Below, one piece after another: positions 34,983-47,800 of a stretch of DNA of 64,000 bases. The stretch is from Aplysia californica (taxonomy: Eukaryota; Mollusca; Gastropoda; Aplysiida; Aplysiidae). The stretch covers positions 297,507 to 361,506 of the forward strand of contig NW_004797534.1 in the NCBI RefSeq assembly GCF_000002075.1. Reading direction: 5' to 3'. Within the stretch, counting starts at the first letter, position 1; every line of letters begins with the position of its first letter. The position numbers were made by a program, and so were the translations under genes. Below the pieces are notes generated by a model. That model was not told the origin of the DNA. It searched no databases and saw only the letters and a list, made by a program, of their open reading frames with translations.

Positions 34983-35962
34983 TGACAGATCATCGTGTTT
35001 GAGGTGATAAAATACTGATTTGCAATGTTCTCACAGTCTTGAAAAAAATTACTATTAATTAGGCTCCATATATTTGTTATAGTGATTGTACTCTGTTAAT
35101 GTGGAGATGTTTAATGCACTTGGTACTCTTTTATTATCTCTACTGTCAAACATGGGGTTGCAGCCAGTGACTGACCTTCAAATTTGATCAAATTTTAAAC
35201 TACCATTTTCTTAAAAATTGACTGAGAGATTAAAGAATGGTACCAAAATGCTCAGTGGATATAGGCCTTTCAAATGGAACAGATTAATTTGGCATGCAGC
35301 TACTTTGAAAATTTAGTTTCTGGTACCTAGTACTACTTCCTTAGGCTAGACATAATATCTGTTGACTAAATAGACTGTAGAGAAGTTTAGGCAGATTGTG
35401 GTGAACGTCCTCCCCTATGAATAACTGTTAGTATCATTCCACATTGTGCGTCAGTATCTCATCCAACCCTGACCCATTTATAATAGCAGAAGTATGTGTT
35501 TCAACTTGAACATTTGTGGTAATTGAGAGAGAGATAGAGGGGTGCTGAAGGTTTAAAGAGGAGATTAGGTCATATAAATGACTCCTGAGAATGCTTATTA
35601 TTTTGTTTTGTTTGAGCTGGAAGCAGAAAAATGTATTGAGTTTTGAGATAGAGACGCTATCATGGCTGTTTTAAATTTTTCGAAAGGGTTTGTGCAGGGA
35701 CTTTGAGTAACCGTACTTTGTGATTGCATTACGTCAGGTGTGCTACACTACAAGTACAAGGGCAATTTCCACATTTTGTTCCACGCTGCCTCCTCAAAAG
35801 TTCTAACTGTGCAATACCCGTCATCTCTTTGTCCTGCTGAGACTCTGGCGTAGAACAGAAAATTCTTCAGTTTCTCACAATTCACAACCTTTCTTAGTTG
35901 GTAGTGATACTGCATAATGTGTGTTCTGTGAATCATAAGCATCTCATCCAGACATTTCATTG

Positions 35963-36128
35963 TGGGTGTGACGGGTGCTCTAATGTAATTTGCGCCTTCT
36001 TTCCTAACGAACATCTGTTGTCCTTATCTCTCTTCCTTTCTTTTCGTGTTTGTTACTCTTTGGTAACGCCTTTACTCTTCGACATTTATATGACCTAATC
36101 GTGTCGCAAATGCCATAAAAACGCTTAC
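35963..36128 (+). mobile_element. SINE-B copy
   Basis: From TGGGTGTGACGGGTGCTC to the tail TGACCTAATCGTGTCGCAAA..AAAACGCTTACT. A TTAA MITE (family B, copy 2) starts directly at the end of the tail. Confidence 0.75.
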
Positions 36129-36236
36129 TTAACTCTATCTGTACGTCGTGTTTTACTATTGTATCCATACGACATGGGGAACTCTGTGCCACCACTTTCC
36201 AAAGAGGAAATTTACTCGTTATTCCGATCTGTACGC

Positions 36237-39200
36237 ATAGGTGCCAAGTTTTCAAAATTAAAAAACAGATTTTCATCACGCAGTCTGCGAAAGAGACCAG
36301 TTCTTACCTCAAAAAGATACCAAAAGACAACTTCTACTCAAATTATAAGCACACCACAGACACATGTTACAATGACAATATATAAATATTATTTGCACTC
36401 ACCTTACTTTATAAAGTTGACAGCTGAGTTGTTGACATCCCATCAAGTAGAAATAAACTTCCCCCAAAGAGAAGAGTACAGACACTCAAGGGGATGTCCA
36501 AGCCAGTTTTTGTCTTTTTCCCCTTCTTGTGAGCCTACTGCTTGTTGACTGCTGCAGATGTAGCAGACTTTGCTGACTTCAGGAAGGTGGTAGAGAACTC
36601 ACCTCATAGCATTTGACATTGGTTCTTGATTTCTGAACAAGCAGAGCTGAAAGCATATCATTCGAGAAAGAGCCCCTGAAGTCTGTCTTGTTCTTTCGTA
36701 CTTGGCTGAAGATTCTCTCACATTCAGCATTGCTGTGTGGAATTGAGAGTATCCCCAGCATAATGTTTCTCAACTTACTGAATTCGGGTGTGCCATCCTC
36801 ATTCACTATGTTAAAGGCATTTTATTCTGGTCCTCTGTAGTTGAACTCACTCTCCAGTGAGTCTGTTGCATCATCTGAACTTTCCCCCTCAATGGTCGGA
36901 AGCAAAACAGGAAACTTGCTGAAGTAAAATCTGAGGGAGCTGAAGCCTATGGTGTCTCTCTTCTTCACATCAGCTACTTGGGCATGCTGCAAAACCTCAG
37001 AATTGAGAGGGAATTTGGAAACTATATAGTCACAGGGCTTGAAGTATTATTTCTTGACCCAGTTGTAGAATTGGGTTCTCTCTGCATGGTCATGACAATA
37101 CTGTGAGCACTTGATCCTACACTTATGTCTGCATCACTTTTTTGTAGAGAAGTGTCTTTGTATTGAATGCACTTCACTTCACTTGTGCTGAAGGATTCAG
37201 AAATGTGGCCATCTGTTGCTTAAGAAAGGTGTCCGGTATGTGTTTCAGTGAATGGATGAGTGGCTGGTTTGTCTGAAGTATGACATTGGTCTTCTCAAAG
37301 TTTCTAATGGAAAACTGTAGAAGACAACTGATAGCCTTGGTCATGGTGGAGGTCAAGGAGTGAGCAATTTTGTGAGGTCTTGTAGCTCCACTTGATTTAT
37401 CCTGTTCTTTACTGATTTTTGGTTTGGTGAGTTTGGGGTCAGCGTCTATCTTCTTTTTCCTGTTTGCAGGTACAGTGCTCCCAGAACCAACAGATAGTTT
37501 TCTCTTGTTTGAGCTCTCTGATACCTTAGGAGGGGCAGGGGATTTTGCATTCTTTTTCACTTTTTCTTGCTTTTGAGAATCTCTTCTGTCTGCCGATGTG
37601 CACAGAGAAGAGCAGGAGGCACCAGTACTGTCAGTAGATGATTTTTGGTGGATGGTGAATGCTTTTGGCTGAGGGGCCATCTCTCTCTTTTCAGCTTTGC
37701 AATCACTGCATTCAGAAGTAAAGAATTTAAGGAGAGCATCCCACTGAGTGTTGAATATAGGCAGGCACTGGCCTAGGGACAACCATCTAGTACACACATG
37801 GCGCAGGATTTTTTGTGTTTCCAAACCCATAAGCTGCTGAAATTCTTGCAAATTTTGCTTGCGATTGACACTAGACTCCCAAGTAATAGAACACGTCAAT
37901 TAGCAGACTATCCACTGATACAGGAAACTCCTTTGCTGCATGCTGTGCAGCCAGATTGATAAGATGGCAGAGGCATCCAATGGCAAAGATGTCTGGCTGG
38001 GATTCCCTAAACTTTGCTATAACTCCATTATTTTGTCCTATCGTCACTGGAGCGTTGTCTGAACTCTGAGTTATGCAGTGCTTAAAGGGAACACCTAAGG
38101 TTTCTAATTCTGTCAATACAAGTTCTCCTATGTTAACACCACTTGATGGACCATTGAGGACTGGCAGTGACAATAGCTGTGATTTCACACACTTAGTGGC
38201 CTTGTCAGGGTACGTTATCACGAGAGGATAGAGCTTGGCATCACTTGTGTGACTTCCATCCTTTGCAACAGAAAAGGGAAAGCATTTCAAATCACTAACC
38301 ACAGTTCTTGTTGTCTCAGATGCCATCTCTTTTACAATACAGGACGTGTTTGTTCGGCCAGCGTGAAACTGCTTTACTTCATCAAAGTTGGGAAAAGCTG
38401 CTCTCAACAGCTTGCCCATGTGATCGGCAGCAGCCAAAGGAATATTATGTTCTACATAAAAAGCAGCAAACAAACGTTCAGCCTTGATGGCACTAAAACT
38501 TTCTTTGTCGGAATCTCCTTTTGTTCCCAAAGAAATAACTGATTGTTTACGCCCTACATCAGTCTCTGCTTGGTGTGCGCGCACATACACCTGGCTCTTA
38601 GAGTGCTGGACGATATCCGATCTTCCGCCATGTGAAATCACAATGTCACGTGGGCACACCTTGCAGAAAGCATGTTTGTTTGATAATTTCGATGCAGTGA
38701 TGAAGTTGAATTCCTCTGAATACTTGGCACAGAAGGTTTGTTCGCGAGGTTTTGCCTCAGAACTGGTTGGTTTTAAAAACGCATCCATCAAGTGAAAGCA
38801 CAATGCATCTGTGATTTAAAAAAATATAGTTTTAGCCCCTGCGTTCTTTCATCACAAAGGCCGCCCGAAACACACACACGATGACCCGTGACCCGATGTG
38901 AATGAATGAGAAACAAAGAAGGCCCGTAGGTTACTTCCCGCATTAATAGCGCATGCTCAATACCATTAATAACAAAGAAAATACTGAAGGGGCACTACTC
39001 GCGGAAGGAGGTCGACTTCCAGTCTAATTGGCGGGACACTACTCTCGTCGTCTTGTTGACTCCGTATTTATTTACGTTCGCCTATCCGGTCATAAATTTT
39101 CTAATTTTTTTCTTGCTTGAAACCAGTTTGTATTGAAACTATGAGGGAAAAAGTTGAAAACGTATTTTCCGGTGCCACAACGGATTTGCGCACTCAAACC

Positions 39201-39247
39201 CAAAAATTTTACTAAATTCGGTTTTTTACGTACTACTTGGCAGCTAT
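36237..39247 (-). mobile_element. hAT-superfamily transposon (3.0 kb), near full length, inserted in MITE-B
   Basis: Imperfect inverted ends ATAGGTGCCAAGT and ACTTGGCAGCTAT. Flanking octamers CTGTACGC (36229-36236) and GCGTACGC (39248-39255) agree at six of eight bases, as expected of an 8-bp hAT target duplication. The undisturbed copy 1 reads CTATACGC at this point. The inside encodes a transposase on the minus strand, described separately. Confidence 0.9.
36579..38803 (-). pseudogene. hAT transposase (zf-BED / ZNF862-like type), broken
   Basis: The main N-terminal frame (38803 to 37871, 310 aa) has a BED-like zinc finger with HAFCKVCP and a later His pair. It then has SSDNAPVTIGQNNGV, which carries the catalytic Asp region, and CLCHLINLAAQHAAKE. 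The next frame (37899 to 37174) continues with CTRWLSLGQCLPIFNTQW and a long basic insert rich in Lys and Ser. The two frames differ by one position around 37875, a frameshift. Further stops lie between 37173 and 36807. The C-terminal dimerisation part (36806-36579) has IPHSNAECERIFSQVRKNK, with the conserved Glu of hAT transposases. The copy therefore cannot make a full transposase, but decay is modest. Confidence 0.85.
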
Positions 39248-39584
39248 GCGTACGCTTTGCATAGAAATCTGTCAAAATGATTTTTTGAGAAATACAGACA
39301 ACTTCAAAGAGATCTTCACACTAGAAGTATTCTAAAATGTGAAGAACACAGCCTCTGGGGTACAAAATGACCCCAGGCGTACGGATAGGATCAAACAAAA
39401 CATTTAGTTCAGTATGTTCTCCTAACACCAAGTCACCTGTGTTCCTCAGTGTCATGTTCTCCTTGTATTCAAAAGTATAAATGGGTGGTGCTATGGTGGT
39501 CTTGATGAATTCTTAAATAAAAGGGAACTGTTTTTACTCAGATATATTGTATGTTCTGCATAAGTCTAGGGATTGAATATTTTG

Positions 39585-39762
39585 TGGGTGGTTGGCTGGT
39601 GCTTTGGTGCAGTTTGCTCCTTCTCTCCTATTAAGCATCAGTCATCCATACCTCTCCTCCTTCTGTTCTCTAGTAACAATAACAGCTCTAATCTTCAACA
39701 TTTATTTGACCTACTTGTATTGCAAGTGCAGTGAAACTCATTCACAAAAAAAGAAAAAAAAT
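39585..39762 (+). mobile_element. SINE-B copy
   Basis: TGGGTGGTTGGCTGGTGC start, TTTGCTCCTTCTCTCC body and the tail TGACCTACTTGTATTGCAAG with an A-rich end. Several percent diverged from the other copies. Confidence 0.75.
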
Positions 39763-40048
39763 AGTTCAGAGAATTACTGCCCAAGTAGAGGCAAGTGGTG
39801 CACTTGATTCTGGTGTGTTATGAAGCTTATGTCCCTCTCTTCTTCCCTAATTAATACCACATGTAATGTGTGGCCTAAGCATGCATATGTCCATAGTCAC
39901 ATGGCAGTGAAGGAGGGTTTTCCGATTTCGTGTGTAGTAGCTTAGTAGGCCTATTAGGTGTGGCTTCGCTTATAAATAGTAAGTCTTGGTTTCAATTTAA
40001 ATGACAAGTCTGGTCTGTTGGCAACTGACCAGTGAACAAGCTGTGCAA

Positions 40049-42426
40049 TAATCTCTAACTCAAAGTCATCTTTTTCATCCAGATTTCAAAATTGCAACTA
40101 CATGTTCTTTTGTAAAAGAAAGGTCATTACACTTGAGCCCAACGCAACATTTGTGACCCAGTTGACTACGAAAACAGTAAGACAAGTGCTGAACTTTGTT
40201 GAGATACCTATCTGTCATCCACAATTTCGGGTAGGGGTTTTTCCTCAAATAAGCATTCTGTTGTTGTCCCCCCTTGGATTCTGGCTGTGGCCTGATTATT
40301 TATCTCGGACTGATTTCTTTCTTTGTTGCTGAGTATTCAGAGATAGATCTGGTACTGTATACCAAGAGAAAAGGGGATGGTTGGTGGGTGCCTTTTTTTG
40401 TTTATGGTCTGCTGCTTTTATTCCTTTTCATCATGACAGGCCTTGATGACTCACTCACTGTTATCCCTTATCCCAAAACGACAGATCTTGGTTTGGTTGG
40501 TATTAGTATCAGTATCCATCCTGTTTTTAGCTTTGTTATGTATTCAAATATCAGGTTACATCTGTAATTTTTGCTGTCTATATTTTAAGTCCTTTAAAAA
40601 AAAATTGAGAACATGGATTTTTTGGTCTTGTAAACAGAAGCCACTTGTGGACTATTGATGAGTGTGTCTAACTGCAATCCCTTCAACCTACCTTTGTAAA
40701 ACGTTTTTCACTTTATGGTTGAGCAGTGAATAAATTCTGTTTTCACAAAGTATTTGTGCATTGTAAAATTGCCAATATGATATAGGCATTTTAAAACTTA
40801 CCACACAACTTTTTGTTTCATTAGTAGATCATTTCAGCTTACAAATGTTACTTCACAGTCACAAAGTGGTACCGTAGAATGAGTGCATCTATTTGATGGA
40901 GGAGATCAAACTACACCGAAAGAGTTTTAGTTTTAGTATTTTGTTCAATATTCCATGTAATCGAAATCTCACTTTGCGCTATGGTGATCACCACAAGTCA
41001 ACAAATGCCTTAATTTAAATACACTGTACATGCAGTAGCGATGTGAAGCACTTAAGTGGTGACAGGGTTCTCCAAACATCTCTGCAAAATAACTTTTCAA
41101 TGCTTATTACTTTTTTGTTTATAAATTATAATATAATACTGATTATACTAATTGTTGAATTGATATTATATCACTTTCACTATTTTTAGTTCACATAATT
41201 TTTTTCATGTGAAACAACTTTTTGTTATGAAGGTATTGTGTAAGTTTTAAGTTTAACGTTTGAAAGAAAGTATGTTCGGGAGTACAGTCTTACATGCACA
41301 TCGTGAAATTGGCAGGACACGGAAATCTTTTTGTTTGGTGTGAATTTTGTTCACATGTTTTTAACACAAAGAATATTCATGTATATTTTTTTTTAATTCG
41401 GGACCTGAAAAATCTATGCTATGTGCTTATTTCGCTGTGTGCGTGCTAGACTGTAGATTAAAAATGCTAAAACTGTAAGTATGAAATTGCAGCCACTTCT
41501 TTTGTGGGAGGCTCCTAGAACATAAAGACAGACTGTTGGCTGCAGTAGTTACTTTTTGTGCTGTGTGAACTCCGCTGGACGTCAGAATTGTTTTTTTCAG
41601 TTCGCTTTTAAAGATTCTGTTCGTTCTTGTACTCTGAACAGTGTAGTAGTTAGACTCTTCACGTTGGAAAAGACACGGGTGGGATTACAGTGTGGGAAAC
41701 ATGATATTGTACTGAGCATGTTACTATCTGTGCCTTTTCACTAGGATATGTCCCTTATACTTAGTTTATAGACAGGATTTGTCCCATTGTTAGAGCAGCC
41801 TGCCTTCTTCAGTGGTTTAAATTGCTTGAATTGGGATAGTGATCAGGTTTATTTGAAATTGTTATCTTGATGGTTTAAAAATTACAAATGATACTGGAGC
41901 ATTTTCAAGATTAACGGGTTTCAGTCGGATGTAATAATATTGAAGCGCATGATGTTTTTTGTAAACTAAAAGTTAGTAAAAGTACCGTATGAGTACAGAA
42001 AATGAAAACTGTTTCCTCATCACCAATCAGCACAGTATGTGGAAATAGTGAATCATTTCCTCTTTTGTATGTTTATTACAATTTATGTACAATGTACATT
42101 TGGATTCAGAGTAGAACAAAGGCACGGGTGAATTATTGCTGTTCAGTTGGCCAATTCAAAGTACATGTTACACAGTTGAATAAAAGACATGAATATGGCT
42201 CACATGCCTTACTCACAAAGGTGTTTGCCCACCATGACTTTGTTGTTTCTTCCTCTATTGCCTGCTGAGAACAAGTGGTGATGTTTTGTGTAGTGTACTG
42301 TTCTTGAAAGTTGTGTCTATTTCTGTTTATTTCCAGCATAGCCATGACACTAAGTGTGGTTTCAGAGGCAAGTTTTTGGTTTTTTTAATTTTCAAAGTGT
42401 GAGATGTCAATGTATAATAATAGTAA
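40049..42426. other. Repeat X copy 2 and intergenic DNA
   Basis: 40049 onward (AATAATCTCTAACTC..) resembles 26932 onward. Around 41284-41460 the sequence is loosely similar to 45005-45160, including CTATGTGCTT and GTGCTAGACTGTAG-like words. No gene recognised: short frames lack any domain. Confidence 0.35.
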
Positions 42427-42428
42427 TA

Positions 42429-43232
42429 CAGTGGAACTCGGATTTAACGAGAACTCGGATTCAACAAGAGGAGATAGATTCCCCGTTTTTTTTTCTTCTT
42501 TAAAATCAATAAAAAATAACCCGGATTCAACAAGCACTTAAATCAGCAGGCTCGGATTCAACGAAGTCGCTTCCAGGGGGAACAGCCCCCACAGACATGG
42601 CTTCGCCTATTTTTTCTCCCAGAACGAACGTTATCTATTCCCAGAAACCATCCATCACCTGCACCGTGAATTATTGTTCCCCTAGCCGATTGAATGCGAC
42701 CAATCAGAGGCCTTTTTTCATATCAACACATGCATTGCTGGCACGTGCACGTGTCTACTCTGGCGTGTGTCGGGGTCGGATGGGCGGCCTGCACACGTGT
42801 GACTGTGTCGGGGAGGGGGGGGCACCAACGGTCCGGGCGCTGAACGTCGAAGATACAAACGCGTCAGTCTTTTTTTCCCCTCAGCATCTGATCGTTGTTA
42901 TATAAGCTAGTATTGACGTAGATCTACGTAGTGAATTGAGGGCTCGTCTATGGAATCAAAAATTGCCGTGTGCTAGGCTCTACACAGCAACACAACTTTT
43001 TGGCAAACAATCGAGATGACAGACGTGCATATGAACGAATTGGTCTTCTTTTTTTTTTTACATAGCTCATAATATGCAGGCATTTCAGGCACTACTTTAC
43101 TTCTCTTTACACATGTGCTCAGTGCCTGTAAAAATCTTCACAAAACCAACCTCACGTTTGCTATAACGAACACTCGAATTCAACGAGGTTTTAGATCAGG
43201 CCCGGCGACCTCGTTGAATCCGAGTTCCACTG
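42429..43232. mobile_element. pogo/Tigger-like non-autonomous element (804 bp)
   Basis: CAGTGGAACTCGGATTTAACG on the left and ..TCGTTGAATCCGAGTTCCACTG on the right form long inverted ends, both bounded by TA. CAGTGGAA termini with TTAACGA words are typical of pogo/Tigger elements. The middle (42757-43095) is also found at 60281-60627 without the ends. Confidence 0.8.
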
Positions 43233-43640
43233 TAGCTGGCATATCACTTTTATACCACATATTATTTTCTAGCATTTTCTGGTTTAGATGGGCTCAATAT
43301 TTCTTTTAACACTTGGGCAAAACTGTACAGTTGGCCAATGGTTTTTGTGCACTTTTGGTAGATTTGTGGAAAACATGGATGTGACAGATGTTGCTTGTGT
43401 TTGTGCTGTGATGACTTCCATTTGAAAACAACAATAAATACAGAAATATTTTGGGTTCATCCTGGCATCACTCAACAATTGCTCAAAGGGCCTATACAAT
43501 GCTGGTACCAAAATCTGAGATGCCACTCGAGCACTTTTTGGATATTATTAAATTAAATTAGCAAGGACAGTTTTGATCATCTTCAGCAGTTTATTGGGCC
43601 TCCAATTACTTTCCAAAATACAAATCTCAGAAAGAGACTA

Positions 43641-44108
43641 CAGTGGAAACCATATATATATAATATAAATGTTAAAAAGTTATTAAAAGTTATCTGCAAT
43701 ATCAGGGCCTCATCGGAGCCCAATCGGTTATAGCAGGAACAAAGGCTCGTTAACAATGTGTAAAAAGTAAGAGAGAGAGACTATGTAGTGATGGAGCAAG
43801 CCCACGCAAGCCAAGCCACTGCAAGCACAAGCAGCGGGTGAAGCAAGAGAGGGCTGCGGTGTGCTGCAGACTTCGATCTAGCCCTAAGCTTAGTTACACA
43901 CACGCGTAATGTTTGGTGCGCAGGCCTGCCACATGGCCAAAACCCCTGTTCCTGGGAACTTGTGACAAGGGAAACTACCCATTACATATAAATACAGCTG
44001 GATTAGTCCACAAATGCTTTCTTCACTTGCATTTCTGATTTGACAGGGATCAGATATACAGGACTTTTTCTCTGGTCCCACCATCCCTGTTATATCAGGT
44101 TTCCACTG
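43641..44108. mobile_element. pogo/Tigger-like MITE (468 bp)
   Basis: CAGTGGAAACC at the left and GGTTTCCACTG at the right, each next to TA. The internal sequence differs from the 42429 element. Confidence 0.75.
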
Positions 44109-44545
44109 TACACGTACCACCTCAGGAGAGCTAGTCAATCACACTCAAGAGTAACATGAAGTGTTGGCTACATGTTGGAACACGCGGCTAAACTAAGGTA
44201 AAAAAAACACTTGTTTGTTGGATAGGTCAGATAGAGGTGCATCTCTTTTCCCACTAGCTCAGTCCAATCATGAGATAGTTTTATCGAGCTCGCTTTGTCA
44301 TTGTGTTCACATAACTTTCCACATCTAAATAAGTGCGTTGTGATGCAGTAGGCTTCTCATATTTTCAATGTCCACAACTCACCAACAAAACCACGAGTCA
44401 ACAGTTTTGTCTCGGTCAGTGCAGTTGTACTAGCCTGTATCTGTACATGGCAGGACCTCAAATTTCTCACGTGTCACCCTAAAATAAGAGCCACCAATTT
44501 TCTTTTCACAATATAAAGTTTGAAGCTCTCTTTCAAAATCACACA

Positions 44546-44725
44546 GCTGGTGGTTGGCAGGTCCTCTTGTGTGGTTTGCTCCTTCTTTCTTATCAAACAT
44601 CTATCGTCCTGATCTTTCCTCCTCCTTTTTTTGTGTTTATTTCTCTCTTGCACCACCTCTAATCTTCCGCATTTATTAAGTTGTATATGACCTTACAGTG
44701 TTGCAAGTGCCGTAAATCTAAACTA
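44546..44725 (+). mobile_element. SINE-B copy with 11-bp target duplication
   Basis: From the GGTGGTTGGCAGGTCCTC start to the tail TGACCTTACAGTGTTGCAAG. Identical flanks AAAATCACACA at 44535-44545 and 44726-44736 show the insertion boundaries. Confidence 0.85.
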
Positions 44726-44777
44726 AAAATCACACATAAAGCCGATTTTAAAAACAACAAAGGTTCATTCACATATT

Positions 44778-44783
44778 TTTATT
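44778..44783 (-). promoter_or_regulatory. Candidate polyadenylation signal of FCF1
   Basis: TTTATT on the + strand, AATAAA on the minus strand, about 40 bases past the FCF1 stop codon. The position fits a short 3' UTR. Confidence 0.5.
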
Positions 44784-44819
44784 CATACTATATACAGGTC
44801 ATATGACAACAGCAAACAT

Positions 44820-47800
44820 TTACACCTTTGGAGCACCATATGCATCAGGAAGTCTCTCTATTGAATATCTGAAACAAAAAGAAGGAAGAGTCTTTGAGTA
44901 CTTTGGCAATGATGATACAATATATTTTTTTAAAGGAGAAAAATGCTCAACACTCAATGGAACGCAGTCCATTCAAATCAAATTACTTTTTTTTTTTAAT
45001 GTGTATAGTCTGGTAATCACATAGTGAAATAAGCAGGATGCAGAAATCCTTTCGCTATTTACATATTTCACTATGAACACGTTTAAAATACAAATAATAT
45101 ATATGTATAATAAGATAAGGTTCCGCTATGTGCTTGCTAGACTATGATCACTATGACGAGTGTGCGTGTGTGAGTAGAACTTATGGAAAATAAAGTGAAG
45201 GAGCAACTTGCATTCACTACACTACATAATTTCAATAAAGGTTGCTGTGTATATTTAAGTAATTAGTACTAAACTAAATGGAGGACATTAAACTTAAAAT
45301 GGAGGTAAGAACAACAAGTTTCCTGCAATATCGTGCAACCATAATTCAGTTGACGCTCCACAATATAAAACCTACCTCAGGACCTACGACACCAATATAA
45401 TGTTCTTTTTATTCAAAAGTAGTGATGATTCAGACTTAAGATGGAAGACTACATAAAATTTCTACCATTCTCTCGACTAAATTTGCTGCAATTATTCAAT
45501 GTATATGCACACAAAGACTGTAAACATTAGAGAAATGATACGAAAAAACAAACAAACCAGGTAGTACTATAACAAATCACAAATATTATGATGTAGAGCC
45601 TACCTCACATTCAAATTTAGAGCATCAGAGATTTAGATTTTTAAAGGAAAGCAAGTTCTAACATGCACGGGCTTAGGCTGATTACTGATAGTTGTATACA
45701 GCCAAGCACAGACACCTCGAACACATCGGGGGTTGACAAACGTGTTCAATACATCCGTAAAATAAAAGTAATTGTGACTTCACTGTCATTATGAAAAGTA
45801 TCTGGTATCAATAAAACGATAGAAGGATAGTAAGTTTGAACACCTTGGTGTTGACGCAAGAGAAACGCAGAAATAGATGCTAATGAACCTCCTTACCATT
45901 AAAAATAAAAATTGCTCTTCTGTCAAATCATAGTCATGTAACCAACACTGGTCAGCACGGCACGTCACCCTCCCCTCTAATGTAATCACTTCCTGATCCA
46001 TACCTTTATGTTCAAACTATAACACACACTCAAACATAATTCACACAGCACATGGCCTAATGCAGTGCCGCACTGCCTTCATCACACCACACCACCCAGC
46101 CTCACATGACTAAATCAAAGGAAGTTCTAGCGCCTTACACACACTGGTTACAGGTAATGTGCTATGATGAGTCTCCATACTTGCTGCATGTGTATCGTGC
46201 TGTGTGAGAGTGATTCTGGTGAGCCTGACACTCTTGATGATGATGGGTATGTTTGTTTCCCATTGTGCATGCAGGGCGATTTCAAATGGAAGACAATTAT
46301 GAGGAAAATTTTGATCAGGCTTTTCTAGATGAGCTATTAGACACATCCATGCGAGTTTTTGAGAAACCAGTGGTGCCAATAGAAAAAAAATATTATAGAG
46401 CGGTTTCAGCTGGGGAATGGCATTGTTTGACTTGTCTGTGAATTCAACTTTTGTGTGTTGGAGTTATCTATACTCAACTGTAAGTAACAACAGTAATACC
46501 AAATCAAGAACCTTACCTGTGCTGGGCAATGTACATGATAGGCACACCAGGAATCTTCCGTATCCTCTTTTTCAAATCCTTGTCATTTGTGGCCACTATG
46601 TAACACTTGTTCTGAGAACAACAAAAAATATAGTGGTATTTTTCTTACAAAATATAAAGGAACAAACATTTACTTGATTTTGGTTTATGTCAGCTAACTT
46701 GATCGTCACTTAAGAAAAAAGAAAAAAAAGGAGGAATTAATAATGGAATTTGCAGGTTGCTTGTGCTGATAGAAGATGCTTGTTAAGAGAGTTCTTTGTG
46801 AGTTAGACTGCATACTTCTCCTATGGAACAGAGTTTTTTTCTACTATTATTATGTGTATGCCTAAGATTACTAAGAACCTCTTCTAAAATAAAAACACAC
46901 CACCCAAGAGACAGGTTTGAAATTTATAAGGGAAATAGATTTTTCAAAATGTCTCTATCTCTACAACACTTTTCCAATTTGTGGTGACTTTTAATAAAGG
47001 AGAAGGTAGCTGTTGGAAAGAATAGACCTGCATGTGAGCCTCAAACAGATTGTCTGAACATTTTGCGAACACAACACATAACCCCCCCCCCCCCCCCCCC
47101 CCCCCCCATAAGATAAGAGCTTTGTGGGTGTCATAGTCATAAAAGAAAGAACTTCCATGTAATGAGAGACCACCCCAACAATCACAATAAAGAAGAGACC
47201 TAATCCAAACCCTAACCTTAACTCTACTCCTACCCCTACCTATCCTTAAAAGTGGCCCTCTATTCCACTTTGTCTCATAGATCTAGTGGGCGCTCGTTCT
47301 GCAACAGTCCCTCACCTTCAGAAATGTATTTTTAATGACAACTTCTCACTGCACTCCCTTGTGGTTTTTTATATTATAAGGATCCTGTTCAAGAGGACCA
47401 CCTGTTTAAAAAGACCACTTTTCTTCTCGACAACGGGTAACCATCTAGAACAGATTTGACTGTACACTTTTCTCATATTTCCCTTTCAATGAATTGAGGG
47501 CAAATGATAAAACCAGAAACAGCTTTAGGAAATCGACTCTTACCTCTGTGACTCTCCGAACAATGCAGTCATCAGCATAGGTACCCTTGTGCAGGCAAGT
47601 TAAATGTTGAAATCTTGAGTCTTTTGCAATTCTGAGAGACAAAAAAGTGAGAGGAATAAGTTAATTTGAAATCAGTAACCACAAGTTCTCCTATCTCTTT
47701 CTTCACATTCTTATCGTAATGATAGGTTGCTGGGTGCTGTTATTATTAAAGTTTTGCGACTCTGAATATTGAAAATAAATAAACCTGACTGCAAGAGCCG

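Larger units (their letters stand above)
36129..39394. mobile_element. TTAA-flanked piggyBac-type MITE (family B), copy 2, split by a hAT transposon
   Basis: TTAA then CTCTATCTGTACG on the left. On the right, GCGTACGGATAGGA then TCAA, a one-base variant of the target. The two arms (36133-36236 and 39248-39390) align with copy 1 except where the inserted element sits. Confidence 0.85.

Noticed and set aside
40102-40332. 76-codon frame after an acceptor-like sequence
   Set aside because: It overlaps repeat X, also seen at 26932 where the frame is not kept.
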